Counted from the stretch's first letter, positions 24,043 through 32,624 are shown. The stretch is DNA of 35,419 bases from an uncultured Oscillospiraceae bacterium (GCA_910578965.1 CAJTSP010000004.1:1-35419), one strand, 5' to 3'. The notes: generated by a model from the sequence alone, not told the origin. Program-made: numbers and translations.

Positions 24043-24063
24043 GGATTTTTCCAGGAAATACAA
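24035..24063 (-). promoter_or_regulatory. Candidate distal recA promoter, -10 contributed by the repeat
   Basis: On the minus strand, TTGTAT (24063-24058), 17 bp, TATAAT (24040-24035). The -10 lies inside the terminal dyad of repeat copy 2, while the -35 is in unique sequence. Transcripts would carry the repeats as a leader of about 290 nt in front of recA. Confidence 0.55.
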
Positions 24064-24125
24064 CTATAAGTTGTAAGCAGGCATATCCTGGCTGCAAAGC
24101 CTGGTCCCCCGCTCGGGCTGTCCCC

Positions 24126-25283
24126 TTAATCGTTTCCCGCCGGAGCGCGGGCCAGCACCACCCGCAGGTTGCCGCCAAGGTCCCGCCGGGTCTCGATACC
24201 CCGCCAGCCGCTGTCACGCAGCAGCCCGGCCACCGGCCCCGCCTGCTGCCAACCCACCTCCAGCACCAGCGCCGCGCCGGGGCGCAGCGCAAAGCGGTAG
24301 GCCGCCGCAATGTGGCGGTAAAAGCGCAGACCGTCCGGCCCACCGTCCAGCGCCATGGCCGGTTCATAGCAAAGCTCGGGCTGGAGCCGGCGCATCTCAT
24401 CGCCGGTAAGGTAGGGCGGGTTTGAGAGGATGAGGTCGAGCGAGGCGGGCGCGAGGGAGCTTTGGTAGCAAAAAACGTCCCCCTCCACCACCCGGACAGC
24501 CCTGCCGGCCGTCCCCTCCTGCGCCGTGCCCTCCGGCGGCTGTTTCCCTGAACCCCCAGGCAGAGGCCCGGGCCGCGCGGCTCCCTGCGCCGATCCCCCC
24601 TGCGCCGCGCCCTCTTTAAAACCGAGCAGGGCCCCGGCCGCATTTTGAGCAAGGTAATAAAGCGCCTCGGGGCTTTTTTCCAGCGCGGTGACACAGGCCC
24701 CCGGCGCCAGCCGTTTGACGCCCAGCGCCAGCGCGCCGCTGCCGGCGCAGAGGTCGAGCACCGCCGGGGCACAAATACCCCGGAGGCACTCGGCCGCGGC
24801 AAGGCAGACGGTTTCGGAATCCGCCCGGGGGATAAGCACCCCGGGGCCCACCGCGAGGGCAAAATCCAAAAAGGGCCAGCGGCCCGCGAGGTATTGCAGG
24901 GGGAACCGCTCCTGCCGCTTTTGGCAGAGTGCGGCGAAGCATGCGGCCTGCGGGTCGGTAAGGGGGGCCTGGGCCAGGCGCGGGTCGGCCCCCAGCGCCA
25001 GCCGCAGCAGCTCCCGGGCGTCAAAATCCGGATCGGGGCAGCCGGCAGCGGCAAGCGCAGCCTCCCCCCGCCGTAGCGCCGCACGGGGCGCTGCGCCGCG
25101 AAAGAGGGCCGCGTCTACGGGGATTTGGCTCAAAACCGGGCCTGCGTGCGGGGCACCTGCCGCCGGCGCAGGGGCCGGCTCTTTTTCTGCCCGCCGCACT
25201 GCCGGCGAAAGCCCAGCCGCGCCCGTATCACCCGCTTTGTGCACGCATCTCACACGCTCCCCCTCCGGGCGGCCGCTCACCAC
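24126..25283 (-). CDS. prmC: Release factor glutamine methyltransferase PrmC with N-terminal extension and low-complexity insert
   Basis: SAM-dependent enzyme that methylates the GGQ glutamine of RF1/RF2. Family features are clear: an N-terminal helical domain (RAALRRGEAALAAAG, about 67-81), PLQYLAGRWPF (128-138), GPGVLIPRADSETV (146-159), motif I DLCAGSGAL (177-185) and the catalytic NPPY (288-291). At 385 residues it is about 100 longer than usual. About 55 residues precede the helical domain, and a Gly/Ala/Pro-rich stretch (about 224-262) is inserted in the SAM domain before the EGDVF strand. The GTG at 25283 has a perfect GGAGG at 7-nt spacing and overlaps the DUF1385 stop, so the long form is plausible; a GTG at 25253 also has a purine-rich site. 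Confidence 0.9.
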   Translation of the reverse strand: MVSGRPEGERVRCVHKAGDTGAAGLSPAVRRAEKEPAPAPAAGAPHAGPVLSQIPVDAALFRGAAPRAALRRGEAALAAAGCPDPDFDARELLRLALGADPRLAQAPLTDPQAACFAALCQKRQERFPLQYLAGRWPFLDFALAVGPGVLIPRADSETVCLAAAECLRGICAPAVLDLCAGSGALALGVKRLAPGACVTALEKSPEALYYLAQNAAGALLGFKEGAAQGGSAQGAARPGPLPGGSGKQPPEGTAQEGTAGRAVRVVEGDVFCYQSSLAPASLDLILSNPPYLTGDEMRRLQPELCYEPAMALDGGPDGLRFYRHIAAAYRFALRPGAALVLEVGWQQAGPVAGLLRDSGWRGIETRRDLGGNLRVVLARAPAGND

Positions 25284-26212
25284 AGGCCGTCCTCCGGGCG
25301 CTCGGGCAGCACCGGGGTCACCGCCGCAACGGCTACCTCGATCATCGAATCGTCCGGCTCAAAGGCGGTGAGCCGCTGCAACCAAAGCCCGGGAGCCGAG
25401 ATCACGGCGGTGAGGAAATTGTCGTACCGGCCGGCCAGCTTAATGAGCTCATAACTAATGCCCATAATAAGGGGCAGCAGCAGCAGCTTGAGCAGCACCC
25501 GCAGCCCGGTGCTGCCCCAGGGCAGCGCCGCGGTAACCAAAATGCTGACGATGAGCACTAAGATCATAAAGCTGGTGCCGCAGCGGGGATGGAACCGGCT
25601 GTGCCTGCGGATATTTTCCACCGTGAGCTCCTCGCCCGCCTCGTAGCAGGCGATGGTTTTATGCTCGGCCCCGTGATATTCAAACATCCGGTGGATTTCC
25701 TTCATGCGGGTGCAGAGAAAGAGGTAAAGCACAAACAGCCCCAATTTGAGCACCGCCTCGAGCAGCACCTTAAACCCGCCCAAGGGTAGGGCATACCGAT
25801 CAAGCAAGCCCACCAGGGTAGTAGGCAGCACCATAAACAGCACCAGCGCAAGCATGCCGCCCAGCACCGCGGCACAGCCCATGATAAAGCTTTGCAGCTT
25901 TGGGCCAGCATGCGCGGCAAGCCAGCGGTCAAAGGCGCTTTCCTCCTCTTCGAATCCGTCGCCCATGCTCACCTCGGCCGAGCGCATCAGGTAACGGTAG
26001 CCCTGCACAAGGTTGTCGACCATATTGCAGGCCCCCCGCACCAGCGGGATACGGCTCCAGGGCCGCTTTTTGACCGGCTCCTCAAACAGGTCTATGCCGC
26101 CGTCCGGCCGACGCACCGCAACGCACACCTTTTTCGGGCCGCGCATCATAACGCCTTCCATCAGGGCCTGGCCGCCCACGCTGGTTTTAAAACATGCCTT
26201 TGGTTTTTCCAT
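25277..26212 (-). CDS. DUF1385 (YqhQ-type) membrane protein
   Basis: A 311-residue protein of the DUF1385 family. It opens with the family signature VGGQALMEGVMMRGP (about 12-26) and carries YHGAEHKTIACYEAGEELTVENIRRHSRFHPRCGTSF in the middle, with conserved His, Glu and Cys residues that look metal-binding. Hydrophobic segments occur at about 108-130, 145-166 and 215-255, so it is membrane-embedded. The biochemical function is not settled. Association with prmC is common in Firmicutes, and here the stop overlaps the prmC GTG by 7 nt, indicating translational coupling. AAAGGAG lies upstream of the ATG. Confidence 0.9.
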   Translation of the reverse strand: MEKPKACFKTSVGGQALMEGVMMRGPKKVCVAVRRPDGGIDLFEEPVKKRPWSRIPLVRGACNMVDNLVQGYRYLMRSAEVSMGDGFEEEESAFDRWLAAHAGPKLQSFIMGCAAVLGGMLALVLFMVLPTTLVGLLDRYALPLGGFKVLLEAVLKLGLFVLYLFLCTRMKEIHRMFEYHGAEHKTIACYEAGEELTVENIRRHSRFHPRCGTSFMILVLIVSILVTAALPWGSTGLRVLLKLLLLPLIMGISYELIKLAGRYDNFLTAVISAPGLWLQRLTAFEPDDSMIEVAVAAVTPVLPERPEDGLW

Positions 26213-26285
26213 GCCGTTTCTCCTTTATGTTTTGCCGCCCCTTCTGGCAGCCGGGGCCGGGATAAGGCAAGGCCGCCCGGGCTGC

Positions 26286-27731
26286 TCAGCCGCCGGCCGC
26301 AGGCGCGCCCCGGGGCAGGCCAGGGGTGTAGAGCGGCAGCCGCACCTTGACCGTGGTGCCCTTGCCGGGCGCCGAGGCAATGTCAACGCTGCCGTCCAGC
26401 GCGGCGACGATCTCATCCACCACCGCAAGGCCGATGCCGCTGCCCCGCACCGCGCCCTTGCCCTTAAAAAACTTGAGCTTGACGTTTTCGAGGTCGTCCG
26501 GCTCGATGCCGCGGCCCTCGTCCTGCACCAGCACATAGGCGTTTTCGCCGTCCTGCAAAAGGTCCAGGGTGATTGCCCCGCCGGGCTTTGAATATTTGAT
26601 GGCGTTGTCCAGCAGGTTTACAAACACCTGCCGCAGCCGCCCCGCGTCGGCCCAAACCGGCAGCGGCAGTTCCGGCTCCTCGTACACCAGCCGCAGCCCC
26701 TCCTGCCGGATGCGCCCCTCCACAAAGAGGGCCGCGTCGGTGAGCTCGGCCACCAGGTCCAGCGCGCTACACTCCATACGGATGCCGTTTTGCATGCGGG
26801 AAAAATCCAGTAGCTCCTCCACCATGGCATAGAGCCGGTCGGTCTCGGCGCCAATGATGGCCAGGCCTTTGCGGTAGTTTCTGTCCTCGGGGTCGCGAAT
26901 CTGGGCGATGGTCTCCACCCAGCCGCGGATGCTGGTAAGGGGGGTGCGCAGCTCATGGCTTACCGAGGATATGAACTCATTTTTCATCCGCTCGGTTTTG
27001 GCAAGGTCCTCGGCCATCTGGTTGATGGTGCCGCACAGCCGGCCAATCTCATCTTTTGGAGGGCCGGCCGGCAGGCGCGCGTTTAAGTCCCCCTTGGCAA
27101 TAGCGGTGGCCGTGGCCTCGATACGGCCCAGCGGCTTTACAATGGAACGTACAAAAAAGAGGCCCGACCAAACGGTAAGGCTGAGCACCACCAGCGCCAC
27201 GCATAGGCTCATGACCCTTTGGCGGTTCAGGGTTTCGTCAATCAGCGCAAGGCTGGTAACCATCCGCATGGCGGCCACCTCGCCGGCGGCGTAGGGCACA
27301 AGGCGGGTTACCGCCATCACCCGCTCGTTTTCGGGGGTGATGTATACCGCGCTGCCTACCCCGCTGGGGCTTTCGAAGGCGGCGGCAAAGTCGCCGCCGG
27401 CCACCGCGCCCTCCGCCGCAAAGCCGGCAGAGGAAGACAGCACCTCCCCGGCGGCGTCCAGCAACTGGAACTCAAACTTGTCCTTGTCTTCAAACTGCTC
27501 CACCATCCGGCGCAAAGCCTGGCTGCGGGCATCGGCAGGGTCGGCGCCAAAGGCGGCGGTGTACATCTTGAGCTGGCCGGTAATGCTGGAAAACCGGTTG
27601 AGCATGGTCTGCCTCGCGCTGCTGTAGTAAGAGGAGTGCCCTGCATACAAAAACAGCCCCTCGGCCACCGCAATCACCAGCACCGTAATAAGCAGGCTGC
27701 CCCGCAGCCAGCGCCGGGTAATGCCGTTCAT
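26286..27731 (-). CDS. Sensor histidine kinase (two TM, HAMP, HisKA, HATPase)
   Basis: A 481-residue membrane kinase. A first TM segment at about 11-30 and a second at about 174-194 bracket an extracytoplasmic sensor of about 140 residues with a CHASE/PAS-like LLDAAGEVLSSS strand. A HAMP linker (about 195-248) follows, then the phospho-acceptor box SSVSHELRTPLTSIRG with H259, N box NLLDNAIKY (372-380), G1 DEGRGI (404-409) and G2 GSGIGLAV (430-437). It would autophosphorylate on H259 and pass the phosphate to D53 of the regulator encoded 34 nt upstream. The stimulus is unknown; the preceding lipoprotein in the same direction is a plausible partner. Confidence 0.95.
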   Translation of the reverse strand: MNGITRRWLRGSLLITVLVIAVAEGLFLYAGHSSYYSSARQTMLNRFSSITGQLKMYTAAFGADPADARSQALRRMVEQFEDKDKFEFQLLDAAGEVLSSSAGFAAEGAVAGGDFAAAFESPSGVGSAVYITPENERVMAVTRLVPYAAGEVAAMRMVTSLALIDETLNRQRVMSLCVALVVLSLTVWSGLFFVRSIVKPLGRIEATATAIAKGDLNARLPAGPPKDEIGRLCGTINQMAEDLAKTERMKNEFISSVSHELRTPLTSIRGWVETIAQIRDPEDRNYRKGLAIIGAETDRLYAMVEELLDFSRMQNGIRMECSALDLVAELTDAALFVEGRIRQEGLRLVYEEPELPLPVWADAGRLRQVFVNLLDNAIKYSKPGGAITLDLLQDGENAYVLVQDEGRGIEPDDLENVKLKFFKGKGAVRGSGIGLAVVDEIVAALDGSVDIASAPGKGTTVKVRLPLYTPGLPRGAPAAGG

Positions 27732-27765
27732 GCCCCCGCAAGCCCTCCTCTCCGGCCGGCGGCGC

Positions 27766-28464
27766 TTAGCCGTTCCAGCGGTAACCGTAGCCCCACACCG
27801 TGAGGATGTGGCGCGGGCTGGACGGCTCGTCCTCGATCTTCATGCGCAGGCGGCGGATGTTGACGTCCACGATCTTGACGTCGCCGTAATAGTTTTCGCC
27901 CCAGACCCCCTCAAGGATCTTTTCCCGCACAAGGGCGGTGCCGGGGTTGTGGAAAAACAGCTCCATGATCTGGAACTCCACCTGGGTAAGGTCGATGGGG
28001 CGGCCGCTTTTATACAACACCCGGCTTTTTTGATCCAGCACAAACTGCCCGCTCACAAGCCTTGTGTCCCCCTCGCCGGCAGCATCCGCCGGGCTGCGGC
28101 TCACCCTGCGGCAGAGCGCCTTGATCCGGGCGGTAAGCTCGCTTACACTGAAGGGCTTGGTCATGTAATCGTCTGCGCCGATCGAAAGCCCCCGGATCTT
28201 ATCCTCCTCAAGGCCCTTGGCGCTGAGGATGATGATGCCGATGGCGGCATCGTCCCGCCGGATGGTCTCGCAGAGCGAAAAGCCGTTCATGCCGGGCAGC
28301 ATCACGTCCAGCACCGCCGCCTCAAAGCCGCCGCCCTCGCCCAAAAGCTCCAGCGCACGCTCGGCGCTGGCGGCCTCGGCCACCTCCCAGCCCGCCATGC
28401 GCAGATTGAGGGCAATCAGCTCGCGGATGCTGTCCTCATCCTCAACCACCAGTACACGAATCAT
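27766..28464 (-). CDS. OmpR/PhoB-family response regulator
   Basis: A 232-residue DNA-binding regulator. The receiver domain has the acidic pair E8-D9, phosphoacceptor D53 (VLDVMLPGMNGF), S81 (ILSAKG) and K103 (YMTKPFS). The C-terminal winged helix (about 135-232) ends with VDVNIRRLRMKIED and WGYGYRWNG, as in PhoB/OmpR. A strong AAAGGAGGG ribosome-binding site precedes the ATG. It is encoded between the lipoprotein (68-nt gap) and its cognate kinase (34-nt gap), all on one strand. Target genes cannot be read from the window; autoregulation of the operon promoter at 29971-29999 is possible. Confidence 0.95.
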   Translation of the reverse strand: MIRVLVVEDEDSIRELIALNLRMAGWEVAEAASAERALELLGEGGGFEAAVLDVMLPGMNGFSLCETIRRDDAAIGIIILSAKGLEEDKIRGLSIGADDYMTKPFSVSELTARIKALCRRVSRSPADAAGEGDTRLVSGQFVLDQKSRVLYKSGRPIDLTQVEFQIMELFFHNPGTALVREKILEGVWGENYYGDVKIVDVNIRRLRMKIEDEPSSPRHILTVWGYGYRWNG

Positions 28465-28532
28465 GCAGGATCCCTCCTTTTAGAAAGACGGGTTTTGCCG
28501 CCGGGCCCTCTGCGGCCCTGGCCCCGGCCCGG

Positions 28533-29867
28533 TTACAGCATGTAAAACGCCCTTTGCAGGGCCGGATAATCCAAAAACGACGCCTTTGGCCCCACCTTGA
28601 CCTGCACCTTCTGCCCACCAAGGGTGGCGATGCTGGCATACCCCGCCGGCGCCGAGCCGGCCTGCCCAACCCGCACCGAAAGGTAGACGCTCTCGTCCTC
28701 AAGGCCCCGCACCTCCCAGGCATCGCTCGCCTCGTTTTCGCCCAAAAAGACCCGGCCCTTCCACTCGGGGGGCAGTGCAAGGTAGTAGCCGTACTCAGCA
28801 TCCAATACGCCGTAGCTTTTTTCCACCCGGTACTCGCTGGTATAATCCTGCCAGGCCACAAAGCAGAGCCGCCGGTCCTGGGTAAGCGAGACAACGCCCC
28901 CCTCCTCCCCCAGCTCCACAGGGATTTCCACCGCGCCGTCGCCGTCGATGTCGGCACTGCGCAGGATGCTGAAATAGCGCAGGGTGGTGCCGTATAAATC
29001 CTCCACCGCAAGGGGGGTATACCGCTCAAGCTGCTGCAGCCGGCTGTTGTAGTGCAGGATGCTGCTGGCCAGATAATGGCCGGACCCGCCGGTCCATCCG
29101 TCGATCACCAGGTAATGGCTGCCGTCCTCGCCAACGCTGGAGGCGAGGGTTGCGCAGCCGGTAAACGCCTCCTGCCCGGCCCCGTCTGCACCGTCCACCC
29201 CCAGCTCCTGCGCCAGGTGAAAGAAGCCGTCTACATTGGTAAGCAACTGCAACTTAAGGGCCGAGCCGTCCGCCGTGCCGATCACTACAAGGTCCTGCGC
29301 GCTGTTTCCGGTGATGTCCTCGAGCAGAAACTCCGAGTAGGTCTGCTGCAAAACCGTCGTAAGGGTCTCGTGCCCATAGGTATACACGGCAAGGAAACGG
29401 TCCCCCTGGGAGCTGCCATACCCCACTACCAACTGGGTGCCGGGCGCGTCCCGCATGGCCGCAGCCGTAACGCTCTCCACCCCGGTGGAAAGGCCCTCCT
29501 GCTCCTGGGTAACGAACCAGCCCCCCTCGCCCTGCTCCAGGATGGCAAGGTGGACGTTTTGGCCCTTGGCCGCACAGGTATAGAACACCGCGGCGTCCTG
29601 CACGCCGTCGCCGTCCCAGTCCTCAAACAAGAAGGGGGAAAGGTACTCGCCCCCGGTAGGGTATTTAAGCTGGGCGCTCTCGCCAAGATATGCATTGAGC
29701 GCCTTTTGCACCTCGCTGTACTGCCCCGAAAGCCGCGGCGCGCGCAAAAGCTCGTCCACCCCTGCCACCCCAAAGCCAAGAGCGCCGCAGGAGGCCAACA
29801 GGCAGCAGGCGGCGGTGAGCGCAGCCAGCCGGGCAGCGCGCCGGAAAAGGCGTTTCGGGTATCTCAT
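28533..29867 (-). CDS. Lipoprotein with calcium-loop-like (FG-GAP/VCBS-type) repeats
   Basis: A 444-residue exported lipoprotein. A basic N terminus and hydrophobic stretch end in the lipobox LASC with C27. The body has Asp-rich loops at 83-91 (DWDGDGVQD), 184-192 (DITGNSAQD) and 306-314 (DIDGDGAVE). Each is followed by a hydrophobic strand, as in beta-propeller FG-GAP/VCBS repeats that bind Ca2+. No enzymatic motif was recognised. The ATG at 29867 is chosen because GGGGGG lies 7 nt upstream and the signal peptide begins here; upstream in-frame sequence is non-coding. It heads a likely operon with the two-component pair, and may act as an envelope sensor or input protein for the kinase (inference). 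Confidence 0.85.
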   Translation of the reverse strand: MRYPKRLFRRAARLAALTAACCLLASCGALGFGVAGVDELLRAPRLSGQYSEVQKALNAYLGESAQLKYPTGGEYLSPFLFEDWDGDGVQDAAVFYTCAAKGQNVHLAILEQGEGGWFVTQEQEGLSTGVESVTAAAMRDAPGTQLVVGYGSSQGDRFLAVYTYGHETLTTVLQQTYSEFLLEDITGNSAQDLVVIGTADGSALKLQLLTNVDGFFHLAQELGVDGADGAGQEAFTGCATLASSVGEDGSHYLVIDGWTGGSGHYLASSILHYNSRLQQLERYTPLAVEDLYGTTLRYFSILRSADIDGDGAVEIPVELGEEGGVVSLTQDRRLCFVAWQDYTSEYRVEKSYGVLDAEYGYYLALPPEWKGRVFLGENEASDAWEVRGLEDESVYLSVRVGQAGSAPAGYASIATLGGQKVQVKVGPKASFLDYPALQRAFYML

Positions 29868-29970
29868 CCGGCATCCCCCCTTTTGTGCGGCATAAGGCAG
29901 CGTTCCCTTTCGGGCGGCCGGGCTGCATAGGGAAAATGCCCGCAAGGCCCCTTGACATGCACAGATATAT

Positions 29971-29999
29971 ATTATATCACTTCTATCCAAAAAAACCAA
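29971..29999 (-). promoter_or_regulatory. Sigma-A promoter of the lipoprotein/two-component operon
   Basis: On the minus strand, TTGGTT (29999-29994), 17 bp, a perfect TATAAT (29976-29971), about 104 nt before the lipoprotein ATG in a locally AT-rich patch. Confidence 0.65.
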
Positions 30000-30061
30000 A
30001 CGCCACGCCTCAAACCATAAGCCGTGCCGCGTATGGGACAAAGCGGCCTTTTGTGGCGCCG

Positions 30062-30580
30062 CTACAGCGCCCGGGCGCCCACCACCATCCTGCCATAGGG
30101 GTGGTCGGCCTCGTACTGCGGGACAAAGCCGTTTTTTTGCCAGAAATGGCCCGCCTGCGGGTTGCTTTTTTCCCAGCCCAGCCGGGCGGCGGCAAAGCCC
30201 TCCTCCCGCAGATACCCTGCCAGCCCGTTTACCAGCCGGCTGCCCTCCCCTTTGCCGGCACGGCTGCCCCGCACCATGAAAAAGCCGAGAAAAGCGGCGT
30301 CCTCCTGCGGGTAGCCCGCTACAAGGTCCAGTACGGCGGCAAGCAGATCCCCCGCATAAAACCCTATATAGTATTTGTCCGCCGCACGGCAGCCGGGCGG
30401 CAACAGGGCAAGGTCCCGCGCAAGGCCCGCCCGGCTCGGCCCCGCGCCGCAATGCTCGTAGTACATCGGGTTTGACCGGCAAAAAGCGTACAGCTCCTCA
30501 AGGTCAGCCTTTTGCAGCCGGCGCACTGTGTAACCGCCGCCACAGGCGGCGGCCAGCCGGTCCAGGCTCAGCGGCTTCAT
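30062..30580 (-). CDS. GNAT-family N-acetyltransferase
   Basis: A 172-residue GNAT-fold protein. The acetyl-CoA pyrophosphate loop is visible as RGSRAGKGEGSRLVNGL (about 104-120), preceded by the strand AAFLGFFMV and followed by AARLGWEKSNPQAGHFWQKNGF, a typical motif-B segment. The family acetylates small molecules or protein amines; the substrate is not evident. It starts 3 nt after the stop of the upstream carboxypeptidase gene, so both are probably in one transcript. The link to cell-wall metabolism is inference from position only. Confidence 0.85.
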   Translation of the reverse strand: MKPLSLDRLAAACGGGYTVRRLQKADLEELYAFCRSNPMYYEHCGAGPSRAGLARDLALLPPGCRAADKYYIGFYAGDLLAAVLDLVAGYPQEDAAFLGFFMVRGSRAGKGEGSRLVNGLAGYLREEGFAAARLGWEKSNPQAGHFWQKNGFVPQYEADHPYGRMVVGARAL

Positions 30581-30583
30581 CCC

Positions 30584-32005
30584 CTACCCCCTGTAGGCGC
30601 CCCGGCGCAGCGCGGCCAGCCGGGCGGCGCGCCGGCGGCGGGCGGCGCGCTTGCGCAAAATGACCACCGCCGGCAGCAGCACAAGCAAAGCAAAAGCCAG
30701 CGCCAGCCCCACCACCAGCAGCTCGGTTTGGTAAGGGGCCAGCTTTGCCCGCCAGTAAAGCCTTTTGCTGAAAGCATAGTCCTGCCCGGCGGCAAGCCCT
30801 ATCTCGCCCAGCAGCTCACCGTCCAAAAAGACCTGCGCGGTGCAGAGCACCTGCCCGGCGGCGATGGGGGGCTGGGGAGTACCCTCGTAGTTAGGCAGCA
30901 CCTGTAAACGCCCCGGCTCCACCCGGTCTATCAGGGTGGTGAGATGCTCGGTGGCATAAAGGGGCAGGATATCGGCCTCCTCGCAATAATCCAGCGGCAG
31001 CCGGGTGGCTACCTCCCCTGCGGCCGGCAGGCCTCCCACCTCAAACCGGGCAAAGGCCCAGTCGTATAAATCGACCGTATCATGAAAAGCCTGGTTGAAC
31101 CCGTCCTCGGCCAGGGGGATCGGCGCGCCCAGCACCGCCAGCAGCCAGGTCTCCCCCTCGTGCACGGCGGTACTTACAAAACAGCGGCCCGCCTCGTCGG
31201 TAAAGCCGGTTTTCATGCCCTGTATGTAGGGGCGGTAGAGCTCCTGGTCCGGAAGTTGCAGCACGTTGGTCACCCGCAGCCTGCGGCTCATGCCGGCGGG
31301 CGCTTCGGGGTCGCGGCTTTCGGGATGCAGGTTCGAGAGGGGAAGCCAGTACTCGGTGGTGGTGGCTACCTGCATAAAGAGGGGTTGCTCCCGGCAGGCC
31401 CGGGCGATGAGGGCCATGTCGTAGGCGGTGGACCAGTTGCCCTCGCCGTATAAGCCGTGCGCGCAGGAAAAGCGGGTGTCCTCACAGCCCAGCCCGGCCG
31501 CGCGTTCGGTCATCCGGGCGGCAAAGGCGTCCAGGTCGCCGCCCGAGAGATGGTCGGCAATTACGCTGGCTGCATCGTTGGCGCTGGGCAGCAGGGTACA
31601 ATAGAGCAGATCCAGCAGGGTAATCTCTTCCCCAATTTTGAGGTCGGCGTCCGCGCCGTTTTCCTCCTGGATCTTGTCAAACTCGCCCCGCAGCCGCTCG
31701 GGGATGGTCAGCATCCGGGACAAGTCCTCCCCGCTCTCGATCAGCAAGAGGGCGGTCATCATCTTGGTCAGGCTGGCACAGGCCCGGCGCTCGTGCGCAT
31801 TTTTCTGGTAGGCCACGATGCCGGTATCCAGGTTGACAAAATAGACCGCGGCCGACTGCGGCTCAAACCCCGGCCCGGCCAGGGCCGCGGCAGGCAGCGC
31901 GCCGGCGCAAAAAATCAGCAGCGCCAGCACCAGACAGGCAAGGCGCCTTGCCCGCCTTACGTGCTTTCTATCCATGGCGGCATCCATTATATCCATTGCA
32001 TGCAT
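30584..32005 (-). CDS. Serine-type D-Ala-D-Ala carboxypeptidase (DacF/PBP5-like)
   Basis: Trims the terminal D-Ala of peptidoglycan pentapeptides outside the membrane. The 473-residue product has a signal peptide (about 16-44, ending AAALA) and the penicillin-binding triad: SLTK with catalytic S78 and K81, SAN at 141-143 and KTG at 265-267. A PBP5-type C-terminal beta domain (about 310-405) follows. A C-terminal TM helix (about 425-447) and an Arg-rich tail replace the amphipathic anchor of E. coli PBP5. The ATG at 32005 has GGGGAG at 6-nt spacing; ATGs four, seven and eleven codons in are alternatives. It lies between the C_GCAxxG_C_C gene (157-nt gap) and the GNAT gene. Confidence 0.93.
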   Translation of the reverse strand: MHAMDIMDAAMDRKHVRRARRLACLVLALLIFCAGALPAAALAGPGFEPQSAAVYFVNLDTGIVAYQKNAHERRACASLTKMMTALLLIESGEDLSRMLTIPERLRGEFDKIQEENGADADLKIGEEITLLDLLYCTLLPSANDAASVIADHLSGGDLDAFAARMTERAAGLGCEDTRFSCAHGLYGEGNWSTAYDMALIARACREQPLFMQVATTTEYWLPLSNLHPESRDPEAPAGMSRRLRVTNVLQLPDQELYRPYIQGMKTGFTDEAGRCFVSTAVHEGETWLLAVLGAPIPLAEDGFNQAFHDTVDLYDWAFARFEVGGLPAAGEVATRLPLDYCEEADILPLYATEHLTTLIDRVEPGRLQVLPNYEGTPQPPIAAGQVLCTAQVFLDGELLGEIGLAAGQDYAFSKRLYWRAKLAPYQTELLVVGLALAFALLVLLPAVVILRKRAARRRRAARLAALRRGAYRG

Positions 32006-32162
32006 GGGCAGCTCCCCGTTCTGTTTGGATTGCCGGGCAAATGCCTCGCCCGCCCGACGGTAAATTGTCAATCGAAGGATGCGCCTCTTGGGCGCAGAGG
32101 CAGGCCGCAGGCGGGGCGGCGCCCAAAAGGCACATCGGCCGCCTGGCCGCCTAAAAGCCCGC

Positions 32163-32624
32163 TTATTTTCCTCCCCGCTTTGGGGGGTTGGCGGCGATAT
32201 ACTCGGCCAGCATGTCCGCCGCGCAGGCCACCAGGTCGGGGCAGGGGCGCTTTTTATAGTACTCGGCCGTGCGCGGCTCGGGCTCCGGGCTGCCCTCGGG
32301 CTTTGCAAGGCCCAGCAGCTCCTTGCATACAATGCTGCCGTTCTGGGCTTTATATTCTGCCGCCAGCCGCTGCACAATGGGGTAAACGGCCGTTTTGGAA
32401 TCGGGCCGGGTATCGCCGTACAGCATACCCAGCACCAGCGCCATGCCGCCAAACGCGCCGCATACCTCCCGCAGGCGGCCCACCCCTCCGCCCAGGCCCA
32501 CCGATATTTTAAGCATAACGTCCCGGTCCAGGCCGGCCTCCTCACAAAACGCCGCCGCCACGCACTGGCTGCAGTTGTACCCCTGCATAAACAGCGCCCT
32601 TGCTTGCTCACCCTTTTTGCCCAT
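32163..32624 (-). CDS. C_GCAxxG_C_C family redox-type protein
   Basis: A 153-residue protein of the family named for its cysteine pattern. The opening GKKGEQARALFMQGYNCSQCVAAAF gives the first cysteines, then GLGGGVGRLREVCGAFGGMALVLG holds the core motif, followed by single cysteines in IVCKELLG and in RPCPDLVACAADML. The family is common in anaerobes, and its cysteines are thought to bind a metal or Fe-S cluster; a role is not established. The ATG at 32624 starts at homology and has GAGAGGA about 10 nt upstream. It is divergent from the gntR gene, with the two -35 boxes only 9 bp apart. Confidence 0.88.
   Translation of the reverse strand: MGKKGEQARALFMQGYNCSQCVAAAFCEEAGLDRDVMLKISVGLGGGVGRLREVCGAFGGMALVLGMLYGDTRPDSKTAVYPIVQRLAAEYKAQNGSIVCKELLGLAKPEGSPEPEPRTAEYYKKRPCPDLVACAADMLAEYIAANPPKRGGK

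Noticed and set aside
23761..24063. A 100-codon minus-strand frame through the palindromic repeats
   Set aside because: It is the translation of the repeat units; the two halves differ by indels that shift the frame, and there is no supported start.
23800..24063. CRISPR array
   Set aside because: Only two copies, about 88 bp long, internally palindromic and with no unique spacer between regular short repeats.
29952..29980. Plus-strand promoter with TTGACA before the GNAT gene region
   Set aside because: The hexamer 17 bp downstream is TATCAC, and there is no plus-strand gene to its right; the minus-strand promoter in the same patch explains the AT-richness.
32006..32162. Extension of the carboxypeptidase frame upstream to 32611
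   Set aside because: It overlaps the C_GCAxxG_C_C gene and lacks homology, whereas the ATG at 32005 has a good ribosome-binding site and signal peptide.
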